Assembly: GCA_041859375.1 (NCBI GenBank)
Contig: JBHEKP010000340.1
Span: forward strand, 1 to 33,059
Origin: JBHEKP01 sp041859375
GTDB taxonomy: Bacteria > Hydrogenedentota > Hydrogenedentia > Hydrogenedentales > CAITNO01
Length of the DNA: 33,059 nucleotides
Direction of reading: 5' to 3'
Shown: piece by piece, positions 1-7,865 of the stretch
Position numbering within the stretch: position 1 is the stretch's first letter
Layout: each line of letters opens with the position of its first letter
Position numbers and translations under genes: made by a program
Notes under the pieces: model-generated
What the model was told of the DNA's origin: nothing
Databases searched by the model: none
Seen by the model: only the letters and a program-made list of their open reading frames with translations

Positions 1-1
1 C

Positions 2-244
2 CCCGGCACGGACCTTGACATGGTGGTGTGGACCTATATGGAAAACACCGCCGTGATGAAGGAGGCGGCCGCCCACCTGTGGCTGCCGGTGCGGCAGGTG
101 GTCATTGAGGGGCTGGAACGGCTCTCAAAATGGTCCTCCGGAGAAACCGAGGGGCCCATCAAGGTGCTCTACCAGCCCGTGCTGCGCGCCGAACAGTATG
201 AGCACGACGTGGAGCGACCCATCCGTATTGCGGATCTGCTGTAG
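2..244 (+). CDS. C-terminal fragment of a probable LacI/GntR-type sugar-responsive transcriptional regulator
   Basis: Only the last 80 codons are present, because the reading frame enters from the left edge. The visible end runs from a D-L-D-M-V-V-W segment through H-L-W-L-P-V-R-Q-V, E-G-L-E-R-L and P-V-L-R. This order, a beta strand, then a proline ahead of VRQ, then an amphipathic helix, then a short strand with P-V-L-R, is how the ligand-binding domain of LacI-family regulators (Peripla_BP_3 fold) usually ends. No DNA-binding part is visible. If the assignment holds, the protein would sense a sugar or sugar derivative, which fits the glycoside-hydrolase-like genes in the window. It converges on the minus-strand floA operon. 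The assignment rests on a short C-terminus, so a periplasmic sugar-binding protein is an alternative. Confidence 0.5.
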   Translation, partial: PGTDLDMVVWTYMENTAVMKEAAAHLWLPVRQVVIEGLERLSKWSSGETEGPIKVLYQPVLRAEQYEHDVERPIRIADLL

Positions 245-245
245 G

Positions 246-270
246 GGGTATAGGGTATAGGGTATAGGGT
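246..270. repeat. Heptamer tandem repeat GGGTATA, about 3.6 copies
   Basis: Three exact copies of GGGTATA (246-252, 253-259, 260-266) are followed by GGGT. The array starts two bases after the stop codon of the upstream regulator fragment. It is a short perfect microsatellite. No function can be assigned. Confidence 0.85.
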
Positions 271-284
271 CTGGATGGGGGCAT

Positions 285-302
285 ACCCCGCCCCGAAGGG
301 GT
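285..302. other. GC-rich hairpin between convergent genes
   Basis: ACCCC (285-289) can pair with GGGGT (298-302), with an alternative CCCC-GAA-GGGG pairing inside it. The hairpin lies between the 3' ends of the regulator fragment and the floA operon. Neither side has a T-tract, so it is not a convincing intrinsic terminator. Confidence 0.3.
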
Positions 303-329
303 TGCTCCGCGGCTGACGGCCAAACTTTC

Positions 330-365
330 CGTCCCTTTTGTCCTTTACGTCTCTTCCGTCCCTTC
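330..365. repeat. Degenerate 9-bp tandem repeat, four units
   Basis: Four consecutive 9-mers can be read: CGTCCCTTT, TGTCCTTTA, CGTCTCTTC and CGTCCCTTC. They share the pattern YGTCYYTTN. The array stops seven bases before the stop codon of the minus-strand gene at 372. It is pyrimidine-rich on the plus strand, and its high strand asymmetry differs from the surrounding sequence. Confidence 0.75.
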
Positions 366-371
366 ATCCGC

Positions 372-1103
372 TCACAGGTAGCCGGGATGCCCCCCGCCGA
401 TCTCGCCGGGGGCGGCAATGCCCATGGGCGGCCCAAGCACCTCACGCAGCAGCACCGCCTGCCGCAGGGACACGGTCCCCCCGTGCAGGACGGCGTGCAC
501 GGAATGACGCCTGGCCATTGCCATTCTGCGCCGCGCCTCGGCCGCCGCCTGCCGGCGGAGGCGCTCCGCCTCCCTGCGGCGCATTTCCTCCTGCTGGCGC
601 ACCCACTGGGCCTCGTCGTGCATCAGCTCCGCCGCATCCTCCCGGCCCGCGGGCATGGGGGCCGCGGGACGCCGCGGCGGCGGCTGGGCCTGGCGCTGCG
701 CGCCGCCGCGCACCACCACCACCTGCGGCGGTGTGGCGGGCCGCTGCGCCGGGCGGGGCGGCGGCACGGGCCGCGCCGCCTGGGGCACGGGAATTTTTCG
801 CGCGGGCACGGGGCCGGGCGGGGGTGCCGGACGGTGCGCGGGCCCCTCGTGCCCCTCCACCACAATGGTGCGCGGACGGGCCACCACCACGGGGGGCGGC
901 GCCTGACGGGGCCGCGCCGTGGGAATGTCCGTGCCGTCGCCGAAAATCATGCGGCGGGTGCTTTCCGGCATGTCCGCCGGGGACACGGGCGGCATCTTGT
1001 CCCGCTGCCGCTCCTCCTCGGCCTTGCGCATCTCGTTGACTCGGGAAACAACGGACACGATCACGATGCCGACGAAAATGAGAAAGCCTATCAATCCGTC
1101 CAT
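372..1103 (-). CDS. One-pass membrane protein with long Pro/Ala-rich and Arg/Ala-rich segments, last gene of the nfeD-floA operon
   Basis: The protein has 243 residues and no recognised domain. Residues 3-20 form one hydrophobic helix, followed at once by a charged segment rich in Glu, Arg and Lys. Residues about 50-150 are proline- and alanine-rich with repeated P-P-P and R-P motifs, which suggests an extended linker. Residues about 160-205 look like a charged helix with runs of Glu, Arg and Ala (Q-E-E-M-R-R-R-E-A-E-R). The start is supported by GGAGGG six bases upstream of ATG 1103. It lies 27 bases after the floA stop, so it is probably cotranscribed and may help tether or scaffold the flotillin-type membrane assembly. 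That role is inferred only from position. Composition bias makes homology hard to judge by eye. Confidence 0.7.
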   Translation of the reverse strand: MDGLIGFLIFVGIVIVSVVSRVNEMRKAEEERQRDKMPPVSPADMPESTRRMIFGDGTDIPTARPRQAPPPVVVARPRTIVVEGHEGPAHRPAPPPGPVPARKIPVPQAARPVPPPRPAQRPATPPQVVVVRGGAQRQAQPPPRRPAAPMPAGREDAAELMHDEAQWVRQQEEMRRREAERLRRQAAAEARRRMAMARRHSVHAVLHGGTVSLRQAVLLREVLGPPMGIAAPGEIGGGHPGYL

Positions 1104-1130
1104 GGGCTGCCCTCCGGATGGCGTCCGACC

Positions 1131-2144
1131 CTACTTTTCACCCTCGCCGGGCGCGGGCGCCGCGTCGGGCTTCGCGATGGCCTCGCGCATGCCGGTGTCC
1201 GCCATGATGTTCTTCATGCGGTAGTAGTCCATGATGCCCAGGTTGCCGGTGCGCAGCGCCTCGGCCATGGCGCGGGGCACCTCGGCCTCGGCCTCGACCA
1301 CGCGGGCGCGCATTTCCTGGACCATCGCCTGCATTTCGGCCTCGCGGGCCTTGGCCATGGCGCGGCGCTCCTCGGCGCGGGCCTGGGCAATCTGCTTGTC
1401 GGCCTCGGCCTGGCGGATTTGCAGCTCCGCGCCGATGTTCTCGCCCACGTCCACGTCGGCGATGTCGATGGACAGGATTTCAAAGGCCGTGCCCGCGTCC
1501 AGGCCGCGGGAAAGCACCGTCTTCGAGATGGAGTCCGGGTTTTCCAGCACCTTCTTGTGGGACTGGGACGAGCCGATGGTCGTCACGATGCCCTCGCCCA
1601 CGCGGGCGATGATTGTCTCCTCGGTGGCGCCGCCCACGAGGCGGCGGATGTTCGTGCGCACGGTCACGCGCGCCTTCGCCTTGAGCTGGATGCCGTCCAT
1701 GGCCACGGCGGCCACGGTGGACGCGCCCTTGGACGGATCGGGGCAGTCGATGACCTTGGGCCGCACGGAGGTCTGCACCGCGTCGAGCACGTCGCGCCCG
1801 GCCAGGTCAATGGCCGTGGCCTGCTGGAAGTTCAGCTCGATGTTCGCCTTGTTGGCGGCGATGAGCGCCTGCACCACGCGGATCACGTTGCCGCCCGCGA
1901 GGTAGTGCGTCTCCAGCTCGTTGGTGGTCACGTTCAGCCCCGCCTTCACGGCCATGATGCGCGAGTCCACGATGATCGTCGGGTTCACCTTGCGCAGGCT
2001 CATGCCCACCAGGCTCAGCCAGCTCACGCTGGCCTCGGACAGCCAGGCGCGCAGCCAGAGCCGGACATAGGAAATGAACACCACGGCGCAGACCAGCAGA
2101 AACACAAAGGCAAACAGCGCAAGAATACCCACGATGGGTTGCAT
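1131..2144 (-). CDS. floA: Flotillin-like protein FloA (UPF0365, SPFH domain)
   Basis: FloA is a bacterial flotillin-like scaffold that forms membrane microdomains. The protein has 337 residues from ATG 2144, matching the usual length of about 330. Residues 1-30 are one hydrophobic N-terminal segment. An SPFH core follows (N-P-T-I-I-V-D-S, T-T-N-E-L-E-T-H, A-R-V-T-V-R-T-N-I). A charged Ala/Glu/Arg coiled coil with repeated A-E-A-D-K-Q-I-A-Q-A-R type sequence comes next, and a short tail ends in G-E-G-E-K. AAGGG lies eight bases before ATG 2144. A GTG at 2153 is in frame and would add three residues. The gene sits 51 bases after the short nfeD gene, as in the yqeZ-yqfA pair of Bacillus subtilis, where NfeD and FloA are neighbours. 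Family assignment is firm. Confidence 0.95.
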   Translation of the reverse strand: MQPIVGILALFAFVFLLVCAVVFISYVRLWLRAWLSEASVSWLSLVGMSLRKVNPTIIVDSRIMAVKAGLNVTTNELETHYLAGGNVIRVVQALIAANKANIELNFQQATAIDLAGRDVLDAVQTSVRPKVIDCPDPSKGASTVAAVAMDGIQLKAKARVTVRTNIRRLVGGATEETIIARVGEGIVTTIGSSQSHKKVLENPDSISKTVLSRGLDAGTAFEILSIDIADVDVGENIGAELQIRQAEADKQIAQARAEERRAMAKAREAEMQAMVQEMRARVVEAEAEVPRAMAEALRTGNLGIMDYYRMKNIMADTGMREAIAKPDAAPAPGEGEK

Positions 2145-2195
2145 GTGAATCACCCTTTCTCCAGTTGTTTCACCCGGACAGACGGACAGGGCCGG

Positions 2196-2675
2196 CTATT
2201 CGAGCGGTTCCACCACAATCCGGCTGCCGCGCACCTCGCGGACCCTCACCCGGCAGTTTTCCTCCACAAAGACGCCCTCGGAAACCGCGTCAAGCCGCTG
2301 GTCCCCGACGCGTATGGTACCCGCGGGGCGCAGCGCGGTGATCACCACGCCCTCACGCCCCACCAGCGACATGTCCGATTCGGCGCTGACATAGCCCTCC
2401 GCCGCCTGCTGCGACGTGGCCAGCGTGAGCCGTCCGCGCAGCAGATTGGTCCTGGTCAGCACCAGCAGGCCCGCAACCACGGAGAGCGCCGCCCCGGCCA
2501 GCTCCCCGCCGATGATCCAGAAGGCCTGGTCGGGATACTCGCGCACGCCCAGCACGGCGCTGATGATAATCAGCAGCACGCCCGCCGTGCCCAGCACCAT
2601 GCCCGGCAGGAAGAATTCAACGAGCAGCAGCACCATGCCCGTGACAAAAAAGAGCACCACCCAGCCCAGCATCAC
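2196..2675 (-). CDS. Short NfeD-family membrane protein with C-terminal OB fold
   Basis: The protein has 159 residues. The N-terminal half holds three hydrophobic helices (M-L-G-W-V-V-L-F-F-V-T-G, A-G-V-L-L-I-I-I-S-A, and I-I-G-G-E-L-A-G-A). The C-terminal residues about 100-158 form an NfeD-type OB beta-barrel, with G-R-E-G-V-V-I-T, L-R-P-A-G-T-I-R-V-G, G-V-F-V-E-E and I-V-V-E-P-L. It lacks the ClpP-like protease domain of the long NfeD upstream, so it is the short (NfeD1b-like) form. The ATG at 2675 overlaps the previous stop as ATGA, which indicates translational coupling. Such proteins usually accompany SPFH/flotillin genes, and here floA follows. Likely role: membrane partner of FloA. 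Confidence 0.9.
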   Translation of the reverse strand: MMLGWVVLFFVTGMVLLLVEFFLPGMVLGTAGVLLIIISAVLGVREYPDQAFWIIGGELAGAALSVVAGLLVLTRTNLLRGRLTLATSQQAAEGYVSAESDMSLVGREGVVITALRPAGTIRVGDQRLDAVSEGVFVEENCRVRVREVRGSRIVVEPLE

Positions 2676-2980
2676 GCGGCCCCCCCGCCCATGGTTTCCA
2701 GCAGGGCGATCAATTGGGAAATCTCCACGCGGACGCCCATCATCACCTTGTATTTTTCGCCGGGGTCCTTGGGGTCGGCCTCGGCCAAATCATCAAAGGT
2801 GCCCAGCAGGCTCTCGTCAACCCCCAGGGTGCGCGTCTGCGCCAGCAGCCGGTTGAACCGCCGCGCAAAGGGCGCGCAGGTGTAGTAACCCGCACCCTGC
2901 GAGGAGACGATCTCCATCTCCTTCAGCAACTGCCGCAGCATGTGCAGCAGCGCCTTTTGCCTTTCCTGAATGTCAACCAT
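2672..2980 (-). CDS. Small helical protein of unknown function inside the nfeD-floA operon
   Basis: The protein has 102 residues and no family I recognise. It has no signal peptide or membrane segment. It looks mainly helical and begins with an amphipathic stretch (Q-E-R-Q-K-A-L-L-H-M-L-R-Q-L-L-K-E-M-E). A conserved-looking centre follows (A-P-F-A-R-R-F-N-R-L-L and F-D-D-L-A-E-A-D-P-K-D-P-G-E-K-Y-K). The ATG at 2980 overlaps the end of the long nfeD by eight bases, and its stop overlaps the next ATG by four. It is therefore sandwiched by translational coupling between two NfeD genes, which makes it very likely a real gene. A cytosolic adaptor for the NfeD/FloA complex is a reasonable guess, from position only. 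Confidence 0.75.
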   Translation of the reverse strand: MVDIQERQKALLHMLRQLLKEMEIVSSQGAGYYTCAPFARRFNRLLAQTRTLGVDESLLGTFDDLAEADPKDPGEKYKVMMGVRVEISQLIALLETMGGGAA

Positions 2981-4625
2981 TGTCTTCCTCGACCTCCCTC
3001 ACCACGTACCGGTTGCCCTCGGCGCGGATGATCTCAATCACCCGGCCCTCCTCTATGAAACCGCCCTCGGTCATCACGTCCATCAACCCGCCGTCAAAGC
3101 GGCCCCGGCCCGCCGGGCGAAGCATGCTCGCCGCCGTGCCGCGCCTGCCCAGCACCGCCGCCGCGTCGCTGTCCGTCTGCACGGTGTAGCCGGCCCCGGC
3201 AAGCTGCGCGTGTGATTGTATCAGACCGCGCCCCAAAGGTGTGCGCGGCAGCAGCTTCCAGGTGAGAAACACCAGCAGGGTCAGGGCGAAGGACGAGGTG
3301 AGCAGCGTCAGCCCCGCGTCCGTGAGGCGGGTGTAGTCCCAGCTGTACCGGGGCACCGTCACGCGGGTGAGGGCCAGGTAGAAGCCCGCAAAGATGCAGA
3401 GAATCCCCGCCACGCCGGGCACGCCGAAGCCCGGAAACACGAATATTTCCGCCGCCACCAGGCCAATGCCCGCCGCCACCAGGGCGATGTCCGCCCAGTC
3501 CGCCATGCCGATGACCAGGCGGGAGCCGAAGAACACCGCCAGGCAGGCCGCGCCCACCGCGCCCGCCCAGCCGATGCCGGGCGTTTTCATTTCAAGGTAA
3601 ATGCCGCCCACGCCCACCATCAGCAGCAGCCCGGAGATGAGCGGCAGGGTGAGAAAGGCGAAGAGCGCCTCGTCCCAGCGCATTTTCACCGGAGTCAGGG
3701 GCAGCCCGCCGATGCCCGCCGCCGCGAGCGCCTCGTCCAGCGTGGCCGCCTGCGCCGCCGCAAGACCGTACTCCAGCGCCTCGCCCGTGGTCAGCGTGAG
3801 CAGCTTTCCGGCGGGGCTCACCATGACCACGCCGCCGGGCGCGGGGGCCGCCGGCGCGGACGCCGTCTCCGTCCCACCCGGCGAGGCGGACCTGCCGGGA
3901 ACGGGGGGCGCGCCGCCCATGGCGGTTTTCACCGCGTCGCGCACCTGCTCCGCGCCCGGCTCGCCGCTGATGCCGATGGTGTCAAAAACCACGTCGACGG
4001 GATGGGGCGGCGCGGGCTGGTCCTGCGCGGCGGGGATGCTTTCCATGCCGCCGTCCGCCGTTTTTTGGAAAACCCAGGAGCCGTCCGCGTTTTTCACGCC
4101 GCGCAGCTCAATGCCGGGGTCCACCATCGCCTCGCCCAGCAGCGGGCTGTGGCCGTTCAACTCGCCCAGCGCCCGGTATTTGGCCCGCAGGAAGGACATG
4201 GACTTCTCGGTGACCTGGTCCGACGCCTGGGCGGTGGGGTCAAAGGGGGTGGACGCGCCGATGTTCGCGCCGGGCGCCATGATGATCTTGTCGCAGGAAT
4301 AGGCGATGAGCGCGCCCGCCGAAATCGCGCCGCGCCCGGTGACATGGGCGATGACGGGGCATTTCGCGCGGCCCACGCTCTCCGTGATGGCGATGGCCGA
4401 GTCCACCCGGCCGCCGAAGGTGTCAATCTGGAGCACCAGCGCCGCGGCGCCCGCGGCCTCGCGCTCCGCCGCGCGCCTCACCAGCACGGCAAGACCGTCC
4501 GTGATGTCGCCGGAAACGGGACACACCACCACAAAGGGCGCGCCCTCATCCCGCGCGGAGGCGGGAACCACAAGCATCAGCGCCAGCGCCAGCGCGGCAC
4601 AGGCCCTTGTCGGCAAACCACGCAT
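2973..4625 (-). CDS. Long NfeD protein: ClpP-class serine protease domain, membrane domain, OB fold
   Basis: The 550-residue protein belongs to the long NfeD family, which cleaves or binds the C-terminus of SPFH proteins. I chose ATG 4625 because GGAGGAAG lies just upstream and a clean signal peptide follows (residues 1-24, ending P-A-S-A). The ClpP-like domain spans about 30-250. It has I-D-T-F-G-G-R-V near 67-74 and the nucleophile in G-A-I-S-A-G-A (Ser102). A lysine in F-L-R-A-K-Y-R-A-L could be the partner base. Several membrane helices occupy roughly 315-465, and an OB domain (R-G-T-A-A-S-M-L-R-P-A-G) ends the protein. An insertion of low-complexity Pro/Ala/Gly between the protease and membrane parts is longer than I expect. 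It is first in a five-gene minus-strand operon. Confidence 0.92.
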   Translation of the reverse strand: MRGLPTRACAALALALMLVVPASARDEGAPFVVVCPVSGDITDGLAVLVRRAAEREAAGAAALVLQIDTFGGRVDSAIAITESVGRAKCPVIAHVTGRGAISAGALIAYSCDKIIMAPGANIGASTPFDPTAQASDQVTEKSMSFLRAKYRALGELNGHSPLLGEAMVDPGIELRGVKNADGSWVFQKTADGGMESIPAAQDQPAPPHPVDVVFDTIGISGEPGAEQVRDAVKTAMGGAPPVPGRSASPGGTETASAPAAPAPGGVVMVSPAGKLLTLTTGEALEYGLAAAQAATLDEALAAAGIGGLPLTPVKMRWDEALFAFLTLPLISGLLLMVGVGGIYLEMKTPGIGWAGAVGAACLAVFFGSRLVIGMADWADIALVAAGIGLVAAEIFVFPGFGVPGVAGILCIFAGFYLALTRVTVPRYSWDYTRLTDAGLTLLTSSFALTLLVFLTWKLLPRTPLGRGLIQSHAQLAGAGYTVQTDSDAAAVLGRRGTAASMLRPAGRGRFDGGLMDVMTEGGFIEEGRVIEIIRAEGNRYVVREVEEDNG

Positions 4626-4799
4626 GCCTTCCTCCAGTCGGCGCGGCAACCCGCCGCACCCTTTCCATATCATACATCAAACAAAACTTTTCCACCTCTT
4701 TCCACCCCCTCCCCGGCGGGGAAAATTGGCGCGGCGGGGGGATGTTTCAGTATTCTTGCCCATCATCGGAAGCGTTTCCGAACAACAGGACTCATGATC

Positions 4800-5591
4800 A
4801 TGCGCATTTTGTTCATCGGCGACATCGTGGGCAGGCCGGGCCGGAACGCGGTGGCGCGGCGGCTGCCCGCGCTGCGCGCCAGGCACGCGCCGGAACTGGT
4901 GGTGGCCAACGCGGAAAATTCGGCCGCCGGACTGGGGGCGACCCCGGCAATACTGGCGGAACTGCGCGAGATGGGCGTGCATGCCTTCACCCTGGGCAAC
5001 CATGCCTGGCGCAAGTCGGAAATGATCGACGCGATTGACAGGATCGGCGACGTGGTCCGGCCCGTCAACTTTCCCGACGGCTCGCCGGGCCGGGGCGCGA
5101 TGCTGGCAACCCTGCCCGACGGCAGGACGGCGGGCATCATCAACGCCGTGGGCCGGGTCTACATGGAGCCGGCCCAGTGCCCCTTTGTGAAGGCCGAGGC
5201 GGCGCTGGCGGAGTTTGCGGGCCGCACGAACGTCATCCTGATCGACTTCCACGCCGAGGCCACCTCGGAAAAGGCGGCCCTCGCATGGCACCTGGACGGG
5301 CGCTGCTCCGCGGTGATCGGCACGCACACCCATGTGCAGACCGCCGACGAGTGGATACTCCCCGGCGGCACGGCCTTCATCAGCGACGCGGGCATGTGCG
5401 GCCCCTACCATTCCATCATCGGCGTGGACACGCGGCGCGTGGTGGAAAAATTCGTTTACGGCATGCCGCGCAAGTTTGAGGTTGCCGCGTCGGGCCCCAG
5501 CCTCTTCAGCGGCGTTTTCCTGGAGGTGGACGACGCCACCGGCCGCACCCTGCGCATCGAGCGCATCCTGGAGCGTGATCCGGCGCGCTGA
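4800..5591 (+). CDS. YmdB-type metallophosphoesterase (TIGR00282 family)
   Basis: The family is a calcineurin-like metallophosphoesterase. The Bacillus subtilis member YmdB hydrolyses 2',3'-cyclic nucleotides and affects biofilm and motility decisions. The protein has 263 residues, the usual length. Motifs in order are G-D-I-V-G-R-P-G at residues 7-14, N-A-E-N-S-A-A-G, G-N-H-A-W, E-A-T-S-E-K, G-T-H-T-H-V-Q-T-A-D and D-A-G-M-C-G-P, which carry the metal-binding Asp, Asn and His ligands. ATG 4800 has CAGGA nine bases upstream. An in-frame ATG at 4794 would sit only three bases after it. The gene is divergent from the nfeD operon and 51 bases ahead of the propeller gene. In Bacillus the gene lies beside rny; here rny is about 18 kb away. 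Confidence 0.93.
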   Translation: MRILFIGDIVGRPGRNAVARRLPALRARHAPELVVANAENSAAGLGATPAILAELREMGVHAFTLGNHAWRKSEMIDAIDRIGDVVRPVNFPDGSPGRGAMLATLPDGRTAGIINAVGRVYMEPAQCPFVKAEAALAEFAGRTNVILIDFHAEATSEKAALAWHLDGRCSAVIGTHTHVQTADEWILPGGTAFISDAGMCGPYHSIIGVDTRRVVEKFVYGMPRKFEVAASGPSLFSGVFLEVDDATGRTLRIERILERDPAR

Positions 5592-5642
5592 AACCGTGCG
5601 CCGCCGCCCCGGCCCGTCCGGCACCATGAGGGAGTTTCGGCA

Positions 5643-7865
5643 ATGTTGATTCAATCTCTTTCTCTTCTCGCGCTGGTCCTCGGCCAGGCTCCGGACACCC
5701 CCTTCCTTCAGGAACACCATGAGGCGATCCCCGTTGTGCGCGGCGCGGGCGGGCCGGACGGGGCGAACGACGTGCGCGCGCTGGCTGTGGAACCCAACGG
5801 CAACGTGTGGGCGGCGACGAAGAAGGGGGTGAGTCTTCTGCCCAGGGGGAAACAGCACTGGGTGGAGGAGATTCCCGCGCGGCAGAGCGGCCCCGCCTTC
5901 GACATTCTTGCCGTTGACGGCGTTTCCGTGTGGGTGGCCGCATGGGACGGGCTGCACCGGGGCGGCGAAAAGGGCTTTTCAAAAATAGACGGCGTCGGGG
6001 GGCCGGTGTCCACCCTGGCAGCCGCGCCGGACGGGGTCTACGCCTTCGGTGCCGACGGCGTTTGGCGCGTGTCCACCGAGGGGACGGCGACGCCGCTGAA
6101 CCCGCCCGTCTCCAAGAACATCCGCGCGGCGGCGGCCGACGAACAGGGCACCCTGTGGCTCGCCACGGGAAACGGCCTGTGCAGGTATGACGGGAAAGAC
6201 GCCGCACTCATCCGCGAGGGGCTGCCAAGCAGCGATGTGCGGGACGTCGCCTTCGACGGGCAGGGGCGGCTTTGGGCGGCGTGCATGGGCGGTGTTGCCG
6301 TGCTGGAAAAGGGCGTGCCCGTGCGGACCCTCACCCCCGCCGACGGACTGCCCTGCGTGTTCACCCGCTGCGTGGCCCGCGACGGGGACGGGCGCATGTG
6401 GGTGGGCACGGAAAAGGGACTGGCGCGGCATGACAACGGGAAATGGGCGCTGCGCCACAGCCGCCGCTGGCTTCCCGACGATGCGGTGCGCGCCGTGGCC
6501 TTCGACGCCGACGGCACCGCATGGGTGGGCACTTCCCGCGGTGTGGGCGCCATCCGCCGGAAGACAACCACCCTTGCGGAAAAGGCGGCGTATTTCCAGA
6601 AGGTTTTGGAGGAGCGCCATGTGCGCCCGCCCTTCATCGTGGAAAAATGCCGTCTGGAAAAGCCGGGCGATCTTTCCTCCTTTGCGCCCGAAGATGACGA
6701 CAACGACGGCGGCTACACCGCAGTCTACCTGGTGATGGAGGCGTACCGTTACGCCGCCACCCGGTCGGAGGAGGCCCGTGAAAACGCAAGACGCGCCTTC
6801 GACACCCTCGACTTTTTGCAGACCGTGACGGGCACCCCCGGCTTTTTCGCCCGCACCGTGGTTCCGTCGGACTGGAAAAACATGAAGGATCCCGGCGACG
6901 ACTTCTCCGAGGAGGAGTGGGCCGAGGAGCGGGTGGGCGATGTGCGCGCCAAGCGGGTGCCCAAGCGGTGGCACGACTCCGCCGACGGCAAATGGAAATG
7001 GAAGGGCGACACCAGCAGCGACGAGGCCACCGCCCAGTTTTTCGGTTTTCACTTCTATTATGATCTCGCGGCGGACGACGCCGAAAAGGCGCGGGTGGCC
7101 GCGCTGGCGGCGCGCATCATGGATCACATCATTGAGAACGGTTATGTGCTCCGCGACCTGGACGGCAGCCACACGCGCTGGGGTGTTTGGGCGCCGGAAC
7201 GGCTCAACGACGATCCGGAATGGGCCGGGGAGCGGGGCATCAACTCCGTGGAAATACTGTCCTATCTGCTGGCCACCCACCACATGACCGGAAACGAAAA
7301 ATACCGGGCCGAATACCTGCGCCTGCTCCGGGACCACAACTACCTGGAAAACGTGCGGCGGGCCAAAAACTACAACCCCGCCTGGCGCACCCACATTGAC
7401 GACGAGCTTCTCGCCATGGCCTATCCGGCACTGTTCAAATATGAAAAGGACCCGGAAATCCTCGCCGTCTACCGGGAAAGCCTCGACCACTGGCACGGGG
7501 GGGTGGAACAGGACCAGAGCCCCTTCATGGACTATCTTTACGCCCTGTGCGCCGGAACCGCCCCCGATTCCTCCAGGGCCGCCGAATTCCTGCGGACCAC
7601 GCCCCTCGATCTCGTCAACTGGACCGTGGACAACAGCCTCCGCGAGGATCTGCGCCTCGTGCGCGCGCCTGAACTGGAATTTCTCCAGACCGACCGCCTT
7701 CCCCCCGCCGACGAGCGCGGCGTGGTACGCTGGGACAAAAACCCCTGGGTGGCGGTGCAGGGTGACGGCGGCCACTCCGAATGGGCGCCCACCTTCTGGC
7801 TCCTCCCCTACTGGATGGGCCGCCACCACGGCTGGATTGCCGCGCCCGAAGGGGGCGCGAAATGA
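5643..7865 (+). CDS. Exported seven-bladed beta-propeller fused to an alpha/alpha-toroid domain
   Basis: The protein has 740 residues and a short signal peptide (M-L-I-Q-S-L-S-L-L-A-L-V-L-G-Q-A). Residues about 43-303 hold seven repeats of the two-component-regulator propeller type: V-R-A-L-A-V-E-P-N-G-N-V-W, then D-I-L-A-V, S-T-L-A-A-A-P, R-A-A-A-A-D-E-Q-G-T-L-W, R-D-V-A-F-D-G-Q-G-R-L-W, R-C-V-A-R-D-G-D-G-R-M-W and R-A-V-A-F-D-A-D-G-T-A-W. Such propellers normally sense ligands ahead of histidine kinases. Here they lead into a helical region (about 360-735) with Trp-, Tyr- and His-rich helices, such as T-R-W-G-V-W-A-P-E-R and F-F-G-F-H-F-Y-Y-D-L, typical of six-hairpin glycosidase or polysaccharide-lyase folds. 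No catalytic pair can be named. GAGGGAG lies eight bases before the ATG. The stop overlaps the next start as ATGA. Confidence 0.85.
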   Translation: MLIQSLSLLALVLGQAPDTPFLQEHHEAIPVVRGAGGPDGANDVRALAVEPNGNVWAATKKGVSLLPRGKQHWVEEIPARQSGPAFDILAVDGVSVWVAAWDGLHRGGEKGFSKIDGVGGPVSTLAAAPDGVYAFGADGVWRVSTEGTATPLNPPVSKNIRAAAADEQGTLWLATGNGLCRYDGKDAALIREGLPSSDVRDVAFDGQGRLWAACMGGVAVLEKGVPVRTLTPADGLPCVFTRCVARDGDGRMWVGTEKGLARHDNGKWALRHSRRWLPDDAVRAVAFDADGTAWVGTSRGVGAIRRKTTTLAEKAAYFQKVLEERHVRPPFIVEKCRLEKPGDLSSFAPEDDDNDGGYTAVYLVMEAYRYAATRSEEARENARRAFDTLDFLQTVTGTPGFFARTVVPSDWKNMKDPGDDFSEEEWAEERVGDVRAKRVPKRWHDSADGKWKWKGDTSSDEATAQFFGFHFYYDLAADDAEKARVAALAARIMDHIIENGYVLRDLDGSHTRWGVWAPERLNDDPEWAGERGINSVEILSYLLATHHMTGNEKYRAEYLRLLRDHNYLENVRRAKNYNPAWRTHIDDELLAMAYPALFKYEKDPEILAVYRESLDHWHGGVEQDQSPFMDYLYALCAGTAPDSSRAAEFLRTTPLDLVNWTVDNSLREDLRLVRAPELEFLQTDRLPPADERGVVRWDKNPWVAVQGDGGHSEWAPTFWLLPYWMGRHHGWIAAPEGGAK

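Noticed and set aside
387..2885. Long plus-strand open frame opposite the floA operon
   Set aside because: The translation is His-, Arg- and Gly-rich without domains, while the opposite strand encodes recognisable NfeD and FloA proteins.
3216..4793. Upstream extension of the ymdB-type frame
   Set aside because: Its translation is Arg- and His-rich junk opposite nfeD. The family N-terminus and ribosome site place the start at 4800.
5979..7829. Long minus-strand open frame opposite the propeller-toroid gene
   Set aside because: It lies entirely opposite seven clear propeller repeats and a signal-bearing gene, and has no recognisable domain.
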